Assembly (NCBI GenBank): GCA_024640745.1
Contig: JAHEEL010000084.1
Location: forward strand, 1,142-9,300
Source of the DNA: Actinomycetes bacterium
GTDB taxonomy: Bacteria; Actinomycetota; Acidimicrobiia; Spongiisociales; UBA5794
DNA: 8,159 nt
Direction of reading: 5' to 3'
Below are positions 1 through 5,743 of the stretch, piece by piece; position 1 is the stretch's first letter; every line of letters starts with the position of its first letter. Below the pieces are notes generated by a model. It did no database searches and was not told the origin of the DNA. It saw only the letters and a list, made by a program, of their open reading frames with translations. Position numbers and translations under genes: made by a program.

Positions 1-1818
1 ACGGCTCAGGAGACTCGCCGACGCCTCATCCATCCACTGGGCGTCTTCCACGTCGAGGACCATGGAGTGGGGAGCCAGTCGATCGAGGAGCGAAACAACG
101 GCCGAAGTGAGCCGAGCCTGCCTGAATCTCGGTTCGATCGCCGCAACTTCAGGGGTGTCGGGGATGTCAATGTGCGCAACGCGGGCAATGAGCGGGAGCA
201 GCGGAAGAAGATCCGGTGCAACGGCAGCGATCGCCGACCCCAGATCCTCCGCCATCTGGTCGTTCGCCGCACGCTCGATCCCGAGCAGGGCCCGGATCGG
301 GTCGCGCCACGGCCGATACGGCGTGGTCGATCCATAGGGCTCTGCGCGGATGGTGATCACAGGAAGGTCCGGGACGGCACCCAGCGCCTCGCGCACCAGG
401 CGACTCTTGCCGAACCCGGCCTCTCCCGTCAGCGTGACGACGGACCCGGCTTCGTCGATGGCCGCCGCGATCACCGCCTGCAAGGTTCCGAGCTCAGACT
501 CTCGACCGACAAACGGGAGCTCGTCGCGTTCATCGGTGGAGCGATCACCCAGCTCATCGCCCACGGCATATGCCTTGACCGGTTCGTCCTTTCCCTTCAC
601 ACGAAGTGGTTCGAGTCCGGTGGCAGCAAACAACGTCCCCGAGTGATCGAGAACGCCGGGCGTGGCGTAGATCGACCCGGCGGGAGCCGCCGCCATCAAA
701 CGTGCCGCGAGGTTCACGGTGTCGCCCATCACCGTGTACGTCGAACGGAATTCCGTGCCAACCTCTCCGGTGAACACATGGCCCCGGTTGATGCCGACGT
801 GCAGGTCGAGCACCGTCGCGGCATCGGCGACCCTGCGAACCGCCCGGAGTATGCGGCCCTCGTCGCCCTCGCGCGCGACGGGGGCACCGGCGACCAGGAT
901 CACCTTCGCGCCATCCTCGTTGATGTCGGATCCGAGGAACGTCACTCCCTCGTCATCAGCCGCCGACTGAATGAGCACCATGGCGCTGTCGATCGCATCC
1001 GCAGCGTGCTCGGGTCCTTCGCGCGCAATCATCTCGTCGACACCGCAGAAGCGCACAAAACCCACGGTCACGATTCTGTGCTCCGGCTCGGCCTCACCCG
1101 CCCTGAGGTAGTCCCGAAGACCCGTCGGTATCCAGGGCCCGAGCGCGTCCGGGTCGCGTGGATCGCGAACGGTCGGTCCCGGAGCGATGCAATGAGCCGT
1201 TCTCCATCGCAGCAGCCATCCGGGCCCCTTCGCACGACCGATCGCGTCATCTGCGAGGCGCCGTCGCGTCCCGTCGCTGACCAGGATCTCGCCTGGACCC
1301 GCCGATTTCTCCATCACCGTCGTCGTGGTACCGCCATGGCCGGCGACTACGAGCTCCTGGTGGAGCGATCCGACCCTGAAGAGGTGGATCGGGCCACTAT
1401 GGATTCCCACCGACATGCGGAGCCGGAGGCGACCCACACTCGTCTGGTACTCCGCAGCTGCTCTCAGAGCGGAACGCATCTCGACCGCGGCGCTTGCAGC
1501 TCGGGAAGCGTGGTCGTATCCGGTGTACATGAGGAGCAATGCATCGCCGCCGAACTTGAGCAAGCTGCCGCCTTGGAGGTAGGCGAGCTCCAGCATCCTG
1601 CCGAACACGTAGTTCAGGACCGACGTGAGCTCCTCTGCTCCGATGCGTCCGCGGCGTGAGAGCTTCTCAGACAGGTTGGTGAATCCGGAGATGTCGACGA
1701 AACACAGCGTCGCGTCGAGCTCCTGCCACCGCCTACCCGGAGCGTCTACGTCCCAGCCGGTGGCAATGCGAGGGACGTAGCGGTCGAGTAGCGCGCTGGA
1801 GTCTGTTGTCGCTGACAT
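1..1818 (-). CDS. sAC-like tandem class III adenylyl cyclase with AAA ATPase domain (partial, C-terminus beyond left edge)
   Basis: The frame is open from ATG at 1818 to the window edge (606 codons), so the C-terminus is missing. Cyclase domain 1 (about residues 34-185) has FVDISGFT with metal-ligand Asp42 and LLKFGGDALL with Lys88/Asp92. Domain 2 (about 246-420) has YTVMGDTVNLAARL with Asn369 and Arg373, the transition-state pair. An ATPase follows, with P-loop GEAGFGKS (465-472) and a Walker B-like VLDVEDAQW (587-595). Domain order and motifs match mammalian soluble adenylyl cyclase (ADCY10) and bacterial relatives, which make cAMP from ATP; the missing part probably holds TPR-like repeats (family knowledge). 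Domain 1 lacks the Asn/Arg pair and domain 2 lacks the first metal Asp (Arg in its place), so one composite active site is inferred. There is no signal peptide or membrane segment, so it is cytosolic. SD GGGAGG lies 9 nt before the ATG. Product cAMP is likely but cGMP is not excluded. Confidence 0.92.
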   Translation of the reverse strand, partial: MSATTDSSALLDRYVPRIATGWDVDAPGRRWQELDATLCFVDISGFTNLSEKLSRRGRIGAEELTSVLNYVFGRMLELAYLQGGSLLKFGGDALLLMYTGYDHASRAASAAVEMRSALRAAAEYQTSVGRLRLRMSVGIHSGPIHLFRVGSLHQELVVAGHGGTTTTVMEKSAGPGEILVSDGTRRRLADDAIGRAKGPGWLLRWRTAHCIAPGPTVRDPRDPDALGPWIPTGLRDYLRAGEAEPEHRIVTVGFVRFCGVDEMIAREGPEHAADAIDSAMVLIQSAADDEGVTFLGSDINEDGAKVILVAGAPVAREGDEGRILRAVRRVADAATVLDLHVGINRGHVFTGEVGTEFRSTYTVMGDTVNLAARLMAAAPAGSIYATPGVLDHSGTLFAATGLEPLRVKGKDEPVKAYAVGDELGDRSTDERDELPFVGRESELGTLQAVIAAAIDEAGSVVTLTGEAGFGKSRLVREALGAVPDLPVITIRAEPYGSTTPYRPWRDPIRALLGIERAANDQMAEDLGSAIAAVAPDLLPLLPLIARVAHIDIPDTPEVAAIEPRFRQARLTSAVVSLLDRLAPHSMVLDVEDAQWMDEASASLLSR

Positions 1819-1827
1819 CGATGCCTG

Positions 1828-1846
1828 CCTCCCGCTGGCCAAACTA
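1828..1846 (-). promoter_or_regulatory. Candidate -10 box and ribosome binding site of the cyclase gene
   Basis: On the minus strand, TAGTTT (1841-1846) fits the TANNNT -10 pattern and lies 22 nt before the ATG. It is followed by GGGAGG (1828-1833), a good Shine-Dalgarno sequence 9 nt before the ATG at 1818. The SD decides the start. The -10 is a weaker inference because no convincing -35 is visible. The rest of 1847-2003 holds no gene that I can support. Confidence 0.4.
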
Positions 1847-2003
1847 CCAGCGGTCCTTCTGCTCGGAGCGCCGTTCTCTCACAACGCGCCCAGCCACTGA
1901 TGAACTCGAAGCGCAAGTCGCCGCTGTCGAACCCGTCGGCCTCGACGTCGACCGACGCTACCTCTCCGAGGGCGCGTGAAATCTCTGACGGCGCCCGGCA
2001 TGG

Positions 2004-2015
2004 TACGGTCAGGCC
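2004..2015 (+). promoter_or_regulatory. Candidate -10 box for a leaderless transcript of the 50-residue gene
   Basis: TACGGT (2004-2009) is followed by exactly 6 nt and then ATG at 2016, with no Shine-Dalgarno sequence between them. This is the spacing expected when transcription begins at the start codon, common in actinobacteria. The same hexamer and spacing precede the gene at 4948. No clear -35 is seen. Confidence 0.45.
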
Positions 2016-2168
2016 ATGTCCACTCCGAACCCGCGCGACTACTTCGGAAACTTCAGGGACAGCGACCTGCCGCTGCTCGAGAAGCTCCGCCTGGTGGCGA
2101 AGAACAACGCGATCAAGATCAAGAACGGCACCTCGTGCTGCGGCAACCACGGAGAACCCGGTTGTTGA
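2016..2168 (+). CDS. Small Cys-rich protein of unknown function, C-terminal CCGNHGEPGC
   Basis: ATG at 2016 to TGA at 2166-2168 encodes 50 residues. The N-terminal half is polar, with aromatic positions in PRDYFGNF. Residues 18-36 could form an amphipathic basic helix (LPLLEKLRLVAKNNAIKIK). The tail SCCGNHGEPGC carries Cys41, Cys42, His45 and Cys50, spaced among glycines in a way that suggests metal, cofactor or disulfide chemistry (inference). There is no signal peptide or membrane segment. It is divergent from the cyclase gene, with 197 nt between starts, and is probably monocistronic because hairpins begin right after the stop. I do not know a function. I have an impression of similar short proteins with CCG...GxPGC tails in actinobacteria and Chloroflexi but cannot verify it. 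The composed C-terminus, absence of rare-codon clutter and promoter placement argue for a real gene. Confidence 0.7.
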   Translation: MSTPNPRDYFGNFRDSDLPLLEKLRLVAKNNAIKIKNGTSCCGNHGEPGC

Positions 2169-2199
2169 GTGGGTCCTGACGGGTCCGGTTCGGACCCAC
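2169..2199 (+). terminator. Hairpin directly after the Cys-rich gene (two competing stems)
   Basis: GTGGGTCC (2169-2176) is the perfect complement of GGACCCAC (2192-2199). A second copy of the left arm, GGGTCCG (2181-2187), pairs with CGGACCC (2191-2197) around a 3-nt loop. The two stems share their right arm and cannot form together. There is no U-tract, so termination strength is uncertain. Confidence 0.45.
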
Positions 2200-2227
2200 A
2201 CGACCATCACGACCACGAGCATTGAAC

Positions 2228-2246
2228 GCGGGGAGAAAGCCCCCGC
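2228..2246 (+). terminator. Second GC-rich hairpin upstream of the molybdoenzyme gene
   Basis: GCGGGG (2228-2233) pairs with CCCCGC (2241-2246) around the loop AGAAAGC. It lies between the Cys-rich gene and the candidate promoter at 2266, so it probably helps insulate the two units. No U-run follows. Confidence 0.3.
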
Positions 2247-2265
2247 CTCGGCTCGCAACAACCCC

Positions 2266-2292
2266 TAGTTTGGAAAGCGCACGATCCGGGGA
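2266..2292 (+). promoter_or_regulatory. Candidate -10 box and SD of the molybdopterin oxidoreductase gene
   Basis: TAGTTT (2266-2271) fits TANNNT and would place a transcription start near 2278. GGGGAG (2287-2292) is a good SD 5 nt before ATG 2298 and fixes the start. The box is the same TAGTTTGG as in front of the cyclase gene. No clear -35 is visible. Confidence 0.4.
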
Positions 2293-2297
2293 GCACG

Positions 2298-4583
2298 ATG
2301 ACAACGCGCCGACTCACCTTGACGAATTGGGGAGCCTACGAGGTCGAGACCGATGATCACGACATCACCGCGGTCCACCCGTTCGCGAAGGATCCGGATC
2401 CGTCGCCGATCGGGCAATCCCTCAAGGCGGTCCGCCGGAGTCGCGTCATGCGTCCCGCCGTGCGCGAGAGCTGGTACCGCCACGGCCCGGGGGCCAACAA
2501 CGAGCGCCGCGGCTACGAGCCGTTCGTCGAGGTCGGCTGGGACGTTGCCCTCGACCTGGTGGCGGCCGAGATCGATCGGGTACGCACCGAGTTCGGGAAC
2601 CAGGCGATCTTCGGTGGCAGCTATGGCTGGGCGAGTGCCGGCCGGTTTCACCACGCGCTCGGACAGGTCCATCGATTCCTGAACTCCATCGGCGGCTACA
2701 CCGATTCGGTCGACGACTACTCGATCGCCGCCGGCCACGTCATTACGCCTCATGTCTTCGGTTTCTCGTTTGACGACTTTGTCGACGAGCAACCCCAGTT
2801 TCCGGAGATCGCCGAGCACACCGACCTGGTGGTCAGCTTCGGTGGCATGCCGATCAAGAACAGCCAGGTCAGCTATGGCGGCCAGGGCCGACATCTCCTG
2901 GCCGATCGTCTCGAGACCTGCCGCGACCGGGGGGTGCGCTTCGTCAACCTCTCGCCACTTCGCGAGGACCTGATCGATGCCGTGGACGCTGAATGGCTGC
3001 CCACGCGACCGAACACGGACGCTGCCGTGATGCTCGGCCTCGCTCACAGCCTCCTCGTTGCCGGAGAGCACGATGAGAAATTCCTCGCCTCGAGGTGCTT
3101 CGGGTGGGAACGGTTCCGCGCCTACCTACTCGGTGACATGGATGGGATCCCGAAGACGGCGGAGTGGGCGTCGGACATCTCGGGCGTTGCGGCGGACCGA
3201 ATCCGATCGCTCGCCTTCGAGATGGCCGGGGCCCGCACGCTGCTCACCGTCAGCTGGTCGGTGCAGCGGTCGGACCACGGCGAGCAGCCCTACTGGGCGG
3301 CCAGTGCGCTGGCGGCCATGCTCGGCCAGATCGGGTTGCCGGGTGGCGGCCTTGGGTTCGGCTACGGAGCCGTCGGGCGCGTGGGCCAGGGCGTCGGCTA
3401 CCACGAGCTGCCGCGACTCCCCCAGGGCACCAACGCCGTGGCCGACTTCATCCCCGTCGCCAGGATTTCGGACCTGCTCCTCCGCGGCGGTGAGGAGTTC
3501 GACTACAACGGACGCCGCCTCACCTACCCCGAGACGCATCTCGTCTACTGGGCGGGAGGGAACCCCTTCCACCACCACCAGGACCTCAACCGACTGGCGG
3601 TGGCGTGGCAGCGTCCCGACACCGTCGTCGTCCACGAACCGTTTTGGAATGCGCTCGCCCGATCAGCGGACGTCGTTCTGCCGGCGACGACGACACTCGA
3701 ACGGAGCGACGTGGGCGGCAGCACCACGGACGACTTCATCTTCTGGATGGCCCAGGCCATCGAGCCGGTCGGCGACGCAAGGAACGACTACGACATCTTC
3801 AGCGACCTGGCACTCCGTCTCGGGGCCGACGATCGGTTCACCGAGGGTCGCACCGCCGACGAATGGATCGAGCACCTCTACGACCGCTTCCGCTCATACC
3901 ACCCGGAGTACCCGACGCTCGACGAGCTGCAGCACAACGGCTATTTCCAGATCCCCGAGGCGTGGTGCCCGCCCGCTGTCTCGCGACTCGCGGCGTTCGC
4001 GCAGGACGCCACCGCGTTCCCACTCTCGACCCCGTCCGGCCGGATCGAACTCTATTCGCAGACCATCGAAGACTTCGGCTATGTCGACTGTCCACCGCAT
4101 CCGGCGTGGCTGGAGCCGGCCGAATGGCTCGGCAACGCCAACCACTACCCGCTGCACATGATCTCAAACCAGCCGAGAACGCGACTGCATTCGCAATGGG
4201 ACCACGGCGAAACCAGCCTTGCTGCAAAGGTCGACGGGCGCGAGCAGATCGGCATGAACCCCGAGGACGCCGCAGAACGAGGCCTCGAACAGGGAGACCT
4301 CGTCCGGGTGTTCAACGACCGGGGCGCAACCTTGGCGAGCGTCGCGATCCGAGACGATCTCATCGAGCGGGTCGTCCAGTTGCCAACCGGCGCCTGGTGG
4401 GATCCGGTGGAACCCGGCGGGCTCGACCGGGCGGGCAATCCGAACGTCCTGACGCGCGATGCCGGCACTTCGCTGCTGGCGCAGGGGCCGACCGCCCAGA
4501 CGTGTCTCGTGCAGGTCGAACGCTTCACCGGGCATTCCCCACGGGTCGAAGCGCACGACCTTCCGGTCCTCCTCAGCGAGTAG
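2298..4583 (+). CDS. bisC: BisC-like molybdopterin (bis-MGD) oxidoreductase, probable cytoplasmic S-/N-oxide reductase
   Basis: This 761-residue protein belongs to the TorA/DorA/BisC branch of the DMSO reductase family. It starts with LTNWGAYEVETDD, where BisC has HWGxxxVETDG, and has no twin-arginine signal, so it should act in the cytosol. FGGSYGWASAG carries the expected Mo ligand Ser108. Other family landmarks are LAAMLGQIGLPGGGLGFGY (about 343-361), WAGGNPFHHHQDLNRL (about 418-433), ADVVLPATTTLERSD, TPSGRIELYSQTI, and the C-terminal MGD-binding part with RLHSQWDH, GAWWDP and GNPNVLT. The stretch GYVDCPPHPAWLEPAEW closely resembles E. coli BisC as I remember it. BisC reduces biotin sulfoxide and free methionine S-oxide; related enzymes reduce TMAO or DMSO, so the substrate here is inferred. 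There is no [4Fe-4S] cysteine motif at the N-terminus, as usual for this branch. Length is normal. No dedicated electron-transfer subunit or chaperone is adjacent. Confidence 0.9.
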   Translation: MTTRRLTLTNWGAYEVETDDHDITAVHPFAKDPDPSPIGQSLKAVRRSRVMRPAVRESWYRHGPGANNERRGYEPFVEVGWDVALDLVAAEIDRVRTEFGNQAIFGGSYGWASAGRFHHALGQVHRFLNSIGGYTDSVDDYSIAAGHVITPHVFGFSFDDFVDEQPQFPEIAEHTDLVVSFGGMPIKNSQVSYGGQGRHLLADRLETCRDRGVRFVNLSPLREDLIDAVDAEWLPTRPNTDAAVMLGLAHSLLVAGEHDEKFLASRCFGWERFRAYLLGDMDGIPKTAEWASDISGVAADRIRSLAFEMAGARTLLTVSWSVQRSDHGEQPYWAASALAAMLGQIGLPGGGLGFGYGAVGRVGQGVGYHELPRLPQGTNAVADFIPVARISDLLLRGGEEFDYNGRRLTYPETHLVYWAGGNPFHHHQDLNRLAVAWQRPDTVVVHEPFWNALARSADVVLPATTTLERSDVGGSTTDDFIFWMAQAIEPVGDARNDYDIFSDLALRLGADDRFTEGRTADEWIEHLYDRFRSYHPEYPTLDELQHNGYFQIPEAWCPPAVSRLAAFAQDATAFPLSTPSGRIELYSQTIEDFGYVDCPPHPAWLEPAEWLGNANHYPLHMISNQPRTRLHSQWDHGETSLAAKVDGREQIGMNPEDAAERGLEQGDLVRVFNDRGATLASVAIRDDLIERVVQLPTGAWWDPVEPGGLDRAGNPNVLTRDAGTSLLAQGPTAQTCLVQVERFTGHSPRVEAHDLPVLLSE

Positions 4584-4593
4584 CCCTCAGACG

Positions 4594-4618
4594 GGCACCG
4601 AGACGTCCTCGGGGTGCC
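4594..4618 (+). terminator. Terminator-like hairpin after the molybdoenzyme gene
   Basis: GGCACCGAG (4594-4602) pairs with CTCGGGGTGCC (4608-4618) around loop ACGTC, with two extra G in the right arm. It begins 11 nt after the TAG stop. There is no U-tract. Confidence 0.4.
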
Positions 4619-4686
4619 GAGGGACGGCGGAGCCGAAGACGCGGGGCTACGGCGTCGGGTGCGGGCGCGGGACCGCTGGAAGCTGC

Positions 4687-4827
4687 CTCGAGTTCGCCGG
4701 GTACGTCGAGAACGGAGCGGCTGTGCCGGTGATCGCGCGGAGCTTCCCGCTGGCCGAGGTGCGCAACGCTTTCCCACACTTCGGGACCGATCGGGTCCGG
4801 GGAAAGATCGCCGTCACCGCTGAAGGA
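4687..4827 (+). pseudogene. C-terminal remnant of a zinc-type alcohol dehydrogenase / quinone reductase (MDR superfamily)
   Basis: In one plus frame these bases read LEFAGYVENGAAVPVIARSF followed by PLAEVRNAFPHFGTDRVRGKIAVT. That is the typical end of medium-chain dehydrogenase/reductase proteins (pattern: L..LVE.G.L.PVI.R.FPLAE...A......G...GK.V). Only about 47 residues of a family of about 320-350 are present. Upstream in the frame there is low-complexity Arg/Gly-rich sequence, no start codon with an SD, and then the preceding gene in another frame. Downstream, the frame runs a further 19 residues past the usual family end before TAG at 4885-4887. I read it as the leftover of a deleted gene. 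The whole 364-nt gap 4584-4947 holds only this remnant, the hairpin before it, and the promoter of the next gene. Confidence 0.6.
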
Positions 4828-4935
4828 CGGCGACCCCCCGGAACGCTCAGAGGGCCGTGCTCGGACAAGAAGCCGTTGGCACCGTAGACCGCCGAGATCC
4901 CGGGGATCCATGGGGCGGGATCCACCACCGTGCGC

Positions 4936-4947
4936 TACGGTTACCGA
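4936..4947 (+). promoter_or_regulatory. Candidate -10 box for a leaderless transcript of the PCD gene
   Basis: TACGGT (4936-4941), then 6 nt, then ATG 4948, with no SD. It is identical in hexamer and spacing to 2004-2018. This supports choosing ATG 4948 over the in-frame GTG at 4930, which would place the promoter inside the gene. Confidence 0.45.
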
Positions 4948-5229
4948 ATGTCAACCGATCTCACCGTCGAACAGATCGAGCAGTTCCTCGCCGACCGTCC
5001 TGCGTGGGAACTCGACGGGGTGTCGATACGGAGGGAATTCACCTTCGCAGATTTCAACGAAGCACTCGGATTCGTGGTTCGGGTGGGCGCAGCGTCCGAA
5101 GTCGCCGACCATCACCCCGACATCGACATTCGCTGGAATCGAGTGACGATCGTCCTCTCCACGCACTCCGCAGGGGCGCTGACCTCGAAAGACCTCGCCC
5201 TGGCCACCCGGTTCGACGATTTCGCCTGA
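4948..5229 (+). CDS. phhB: Pterin-4a-carbinolamine dehydratase (4a-hydroxytetrahydrobiopterin dehydratase, PCD/DCoH family)
   Basis: The product has 93 residues, normal for the family. It contains the full canonical PCD motif in order: Glu51, then three residues, His55-His56-Pro57, five residues, Trp63, nine residues, His73, eight residues, Asp82, so catalytic competence is likely. The enzyme dehydrates 4a-hydroxytetrahydropterin, recycling the cofactor of aromatic amino acid hydroxylases, in the cytosol. No hydroxylase is in the window. Comparative genomics of COG2154 has suggested a second link, to molybdopterin cofactor metabolism (from memory), and here the nearest intact upstream gene is a molybdoenzyme. 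The start is ATG 4948, because the sequence before it looks like a promoter and residues MSTDLTVEQIEQFL begin where the family begins. It is probably transcribed alone or with the acylphosphatase gene 90 nt downstream. Confidence 0.93.
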   Translation: MSTDLTVEQIEQFLADRPAWELDGVSIRREFTFADFNEALGFVVRVGAASEVADHHPDIDIRWNRVTIVLSTHSAGALTSKDLALATRFDDFA

Positions 5230-5284
5230 AACGCAAGCGCCCGACGAGGGTGCAGCGGCGCCCGGAGTCCCCGCCGATGTGAGC

Positions 5285-5302
5285 TTCCCCGGGGTCGGGG
5301 AA
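5285..5302 (+). terminator. Small hairpin between PCD and acylphosphatase genes
   Basis: TTCCCC (5285-5290) pairs with GGGGAA (5297-5302) around GGGGTC. It is short and lacks a U-tract. It could be a weak terminator or sit in the upstream promoter region of the acylphosphatase gene. Confidence 0.25.
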
Positions 5303-5319
5303 TCTGCGACCATGCCGAC

Positions 5320-5601
5320 ATGGCTGACGAGAAGGCGATCGCGGCAACCATCACCGGCCGGGTTCAAGGCGTCGGCTACCGCTACTCGGTGCTCAGGGTG
5401 GCGCACGAGCTCGGACTGGTCGGTTGGGTGCGCAATGCGGTAGATGGCTCGGTCGAGGCGCGCGCGCAGGGTGATGCGGACGTGCTGGAGCGCTTCGTCA
5501 CGTTCCTGGAGCAGGGCCCGCGCGCTGCCCGCGTCGAGCGCGTCGACGTGCGCCCCGTCGCGGCCGACCCAGCCGTGCGCGGATTCACCGTGCGCCCATG
5601 A
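5320..5601 (+). CDS. acyP: Acylphosphatase
   Basis: This 93-residue protein has the two diagnostic acylphosphatase signatures. ITGRVQGVGYRYSV contains the phosphate-binding loop and catalytic Arg21. LVGWVRNAVDGSVEARAQG contains catalytic Asn39. The rest follows the single-domain ferredoxin-like fold, including LERFVTFLEQGPRAARVERVDV and the short C-terminal FTVRP strand. It hydrolyses the carboxyl-phosphate bond of acyl phosphates such as 1,3-bisphosphoglycerate or acetyl phosphate in the cytosol. It is the stand-alone form, not the HypF-fused domain. ATG 5320 has no SD. GACCAT (5308-5313) then 6 nt then ATG repeats the leaderless-type spacing of the PCD gene, but with a poor -10 match. Neighbours do not suggest a specific substrate. 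Confidence 0.95.
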   Translation: MADEKAIAATITGRVQGVGYRYSVLRVAHELGLVGWVRNAVDGSVEARAQGDADVLERFVTFLEQGPRAARVERVDVRPVAADPAVRGFTVRP

Positions 5602-5615
5602 TCGGTCGGGCCCGA

Positions 5616-5656
5616 GACCACCGGCCCGTCGAGTGGTCATTCGATGCGGCGACCAC
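5616..5656 (+). other. Three-part inverted repeat between acylphosphatase and dodecin genes
   Basis: GACCAC occurs at 5616-5621 and 5651-5656, flanking its complement GTGGTC at 5633-5638. The central arm can pair with either copy (loops of 11 and 12 nt), giving two mutually exclusive 6-bp hairpins. It may act as a terminator for the acylphosphatase gene or as an operator; neither is shown. Confidence 0.3.
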
Positions 5657-5709
5657 CAGATCGTCTGCGACTTGCACCCAACTCCCCGGCATTCCTCGAA
5701 CGCCGCGCG

Positions 5710-5740
5710 TATGCTCGAACGAGGGACCAAGCATGGAGGT
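5710..5740 (+). promoter_or_regulatory. Candidate -10 box and SD of the dodecin gene
   Basis: TATGCT (5710-5715) is a good -10 match and would give a leader of about 20 nt. GGAGGT (5735-5740) is a strong SD, but only 3 nt separate it from ATG 5744, shorter than usual. The dodecin fold needs to start here, so the start is kept. Confidence 0.4.
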
Positions 5741-5743
5741 GTC

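Noticed and set aside
67..1659. 530-codon open frame on the plus strand
   Set aside because: It lies fully antisense to the cyclase/ATPase gene, whose translation shows clear catalytic motifs. The plus-strand protein is Arg/His-rich with no recognisable domain, a usual artefact of GC-rich DNA.
1746..2261. 171-codon minus-strand frame over the cyclase start and the Cys-rich gene
   Set aside because: It overlaps two better-supported genes. The stretch around 1890-1990 (ISRALGEVASVDVEADGFDSG) looks slightly protein-like and I considered a decayed gene, but there is no start signal or recognisable motif.
2169..2297. Molybdenum cofactor riboswitch upstream of the molybdoenzyme gene
   Set aside because: The leader predicted from the -10 box is only about 20 nt, and the two hairpins further up do not form the multi-helix layout of the Moco RNA motif.
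3058..4161. 367-codon plus-strand frame inside the molybdoenzyme gene, and several other overlapping frames there
   Set aside because: Ser/Arg/Thr-rich low-complexity translations in alternative frames of a well-supported gene.
4930..4947. GTG start extending the PCD protein by six residues
   Set aside because: No SD, and it would put the TACGGT-N6 promoter-like element inside the coding region. PCD proteins normally begin about where ATG 4948 does.
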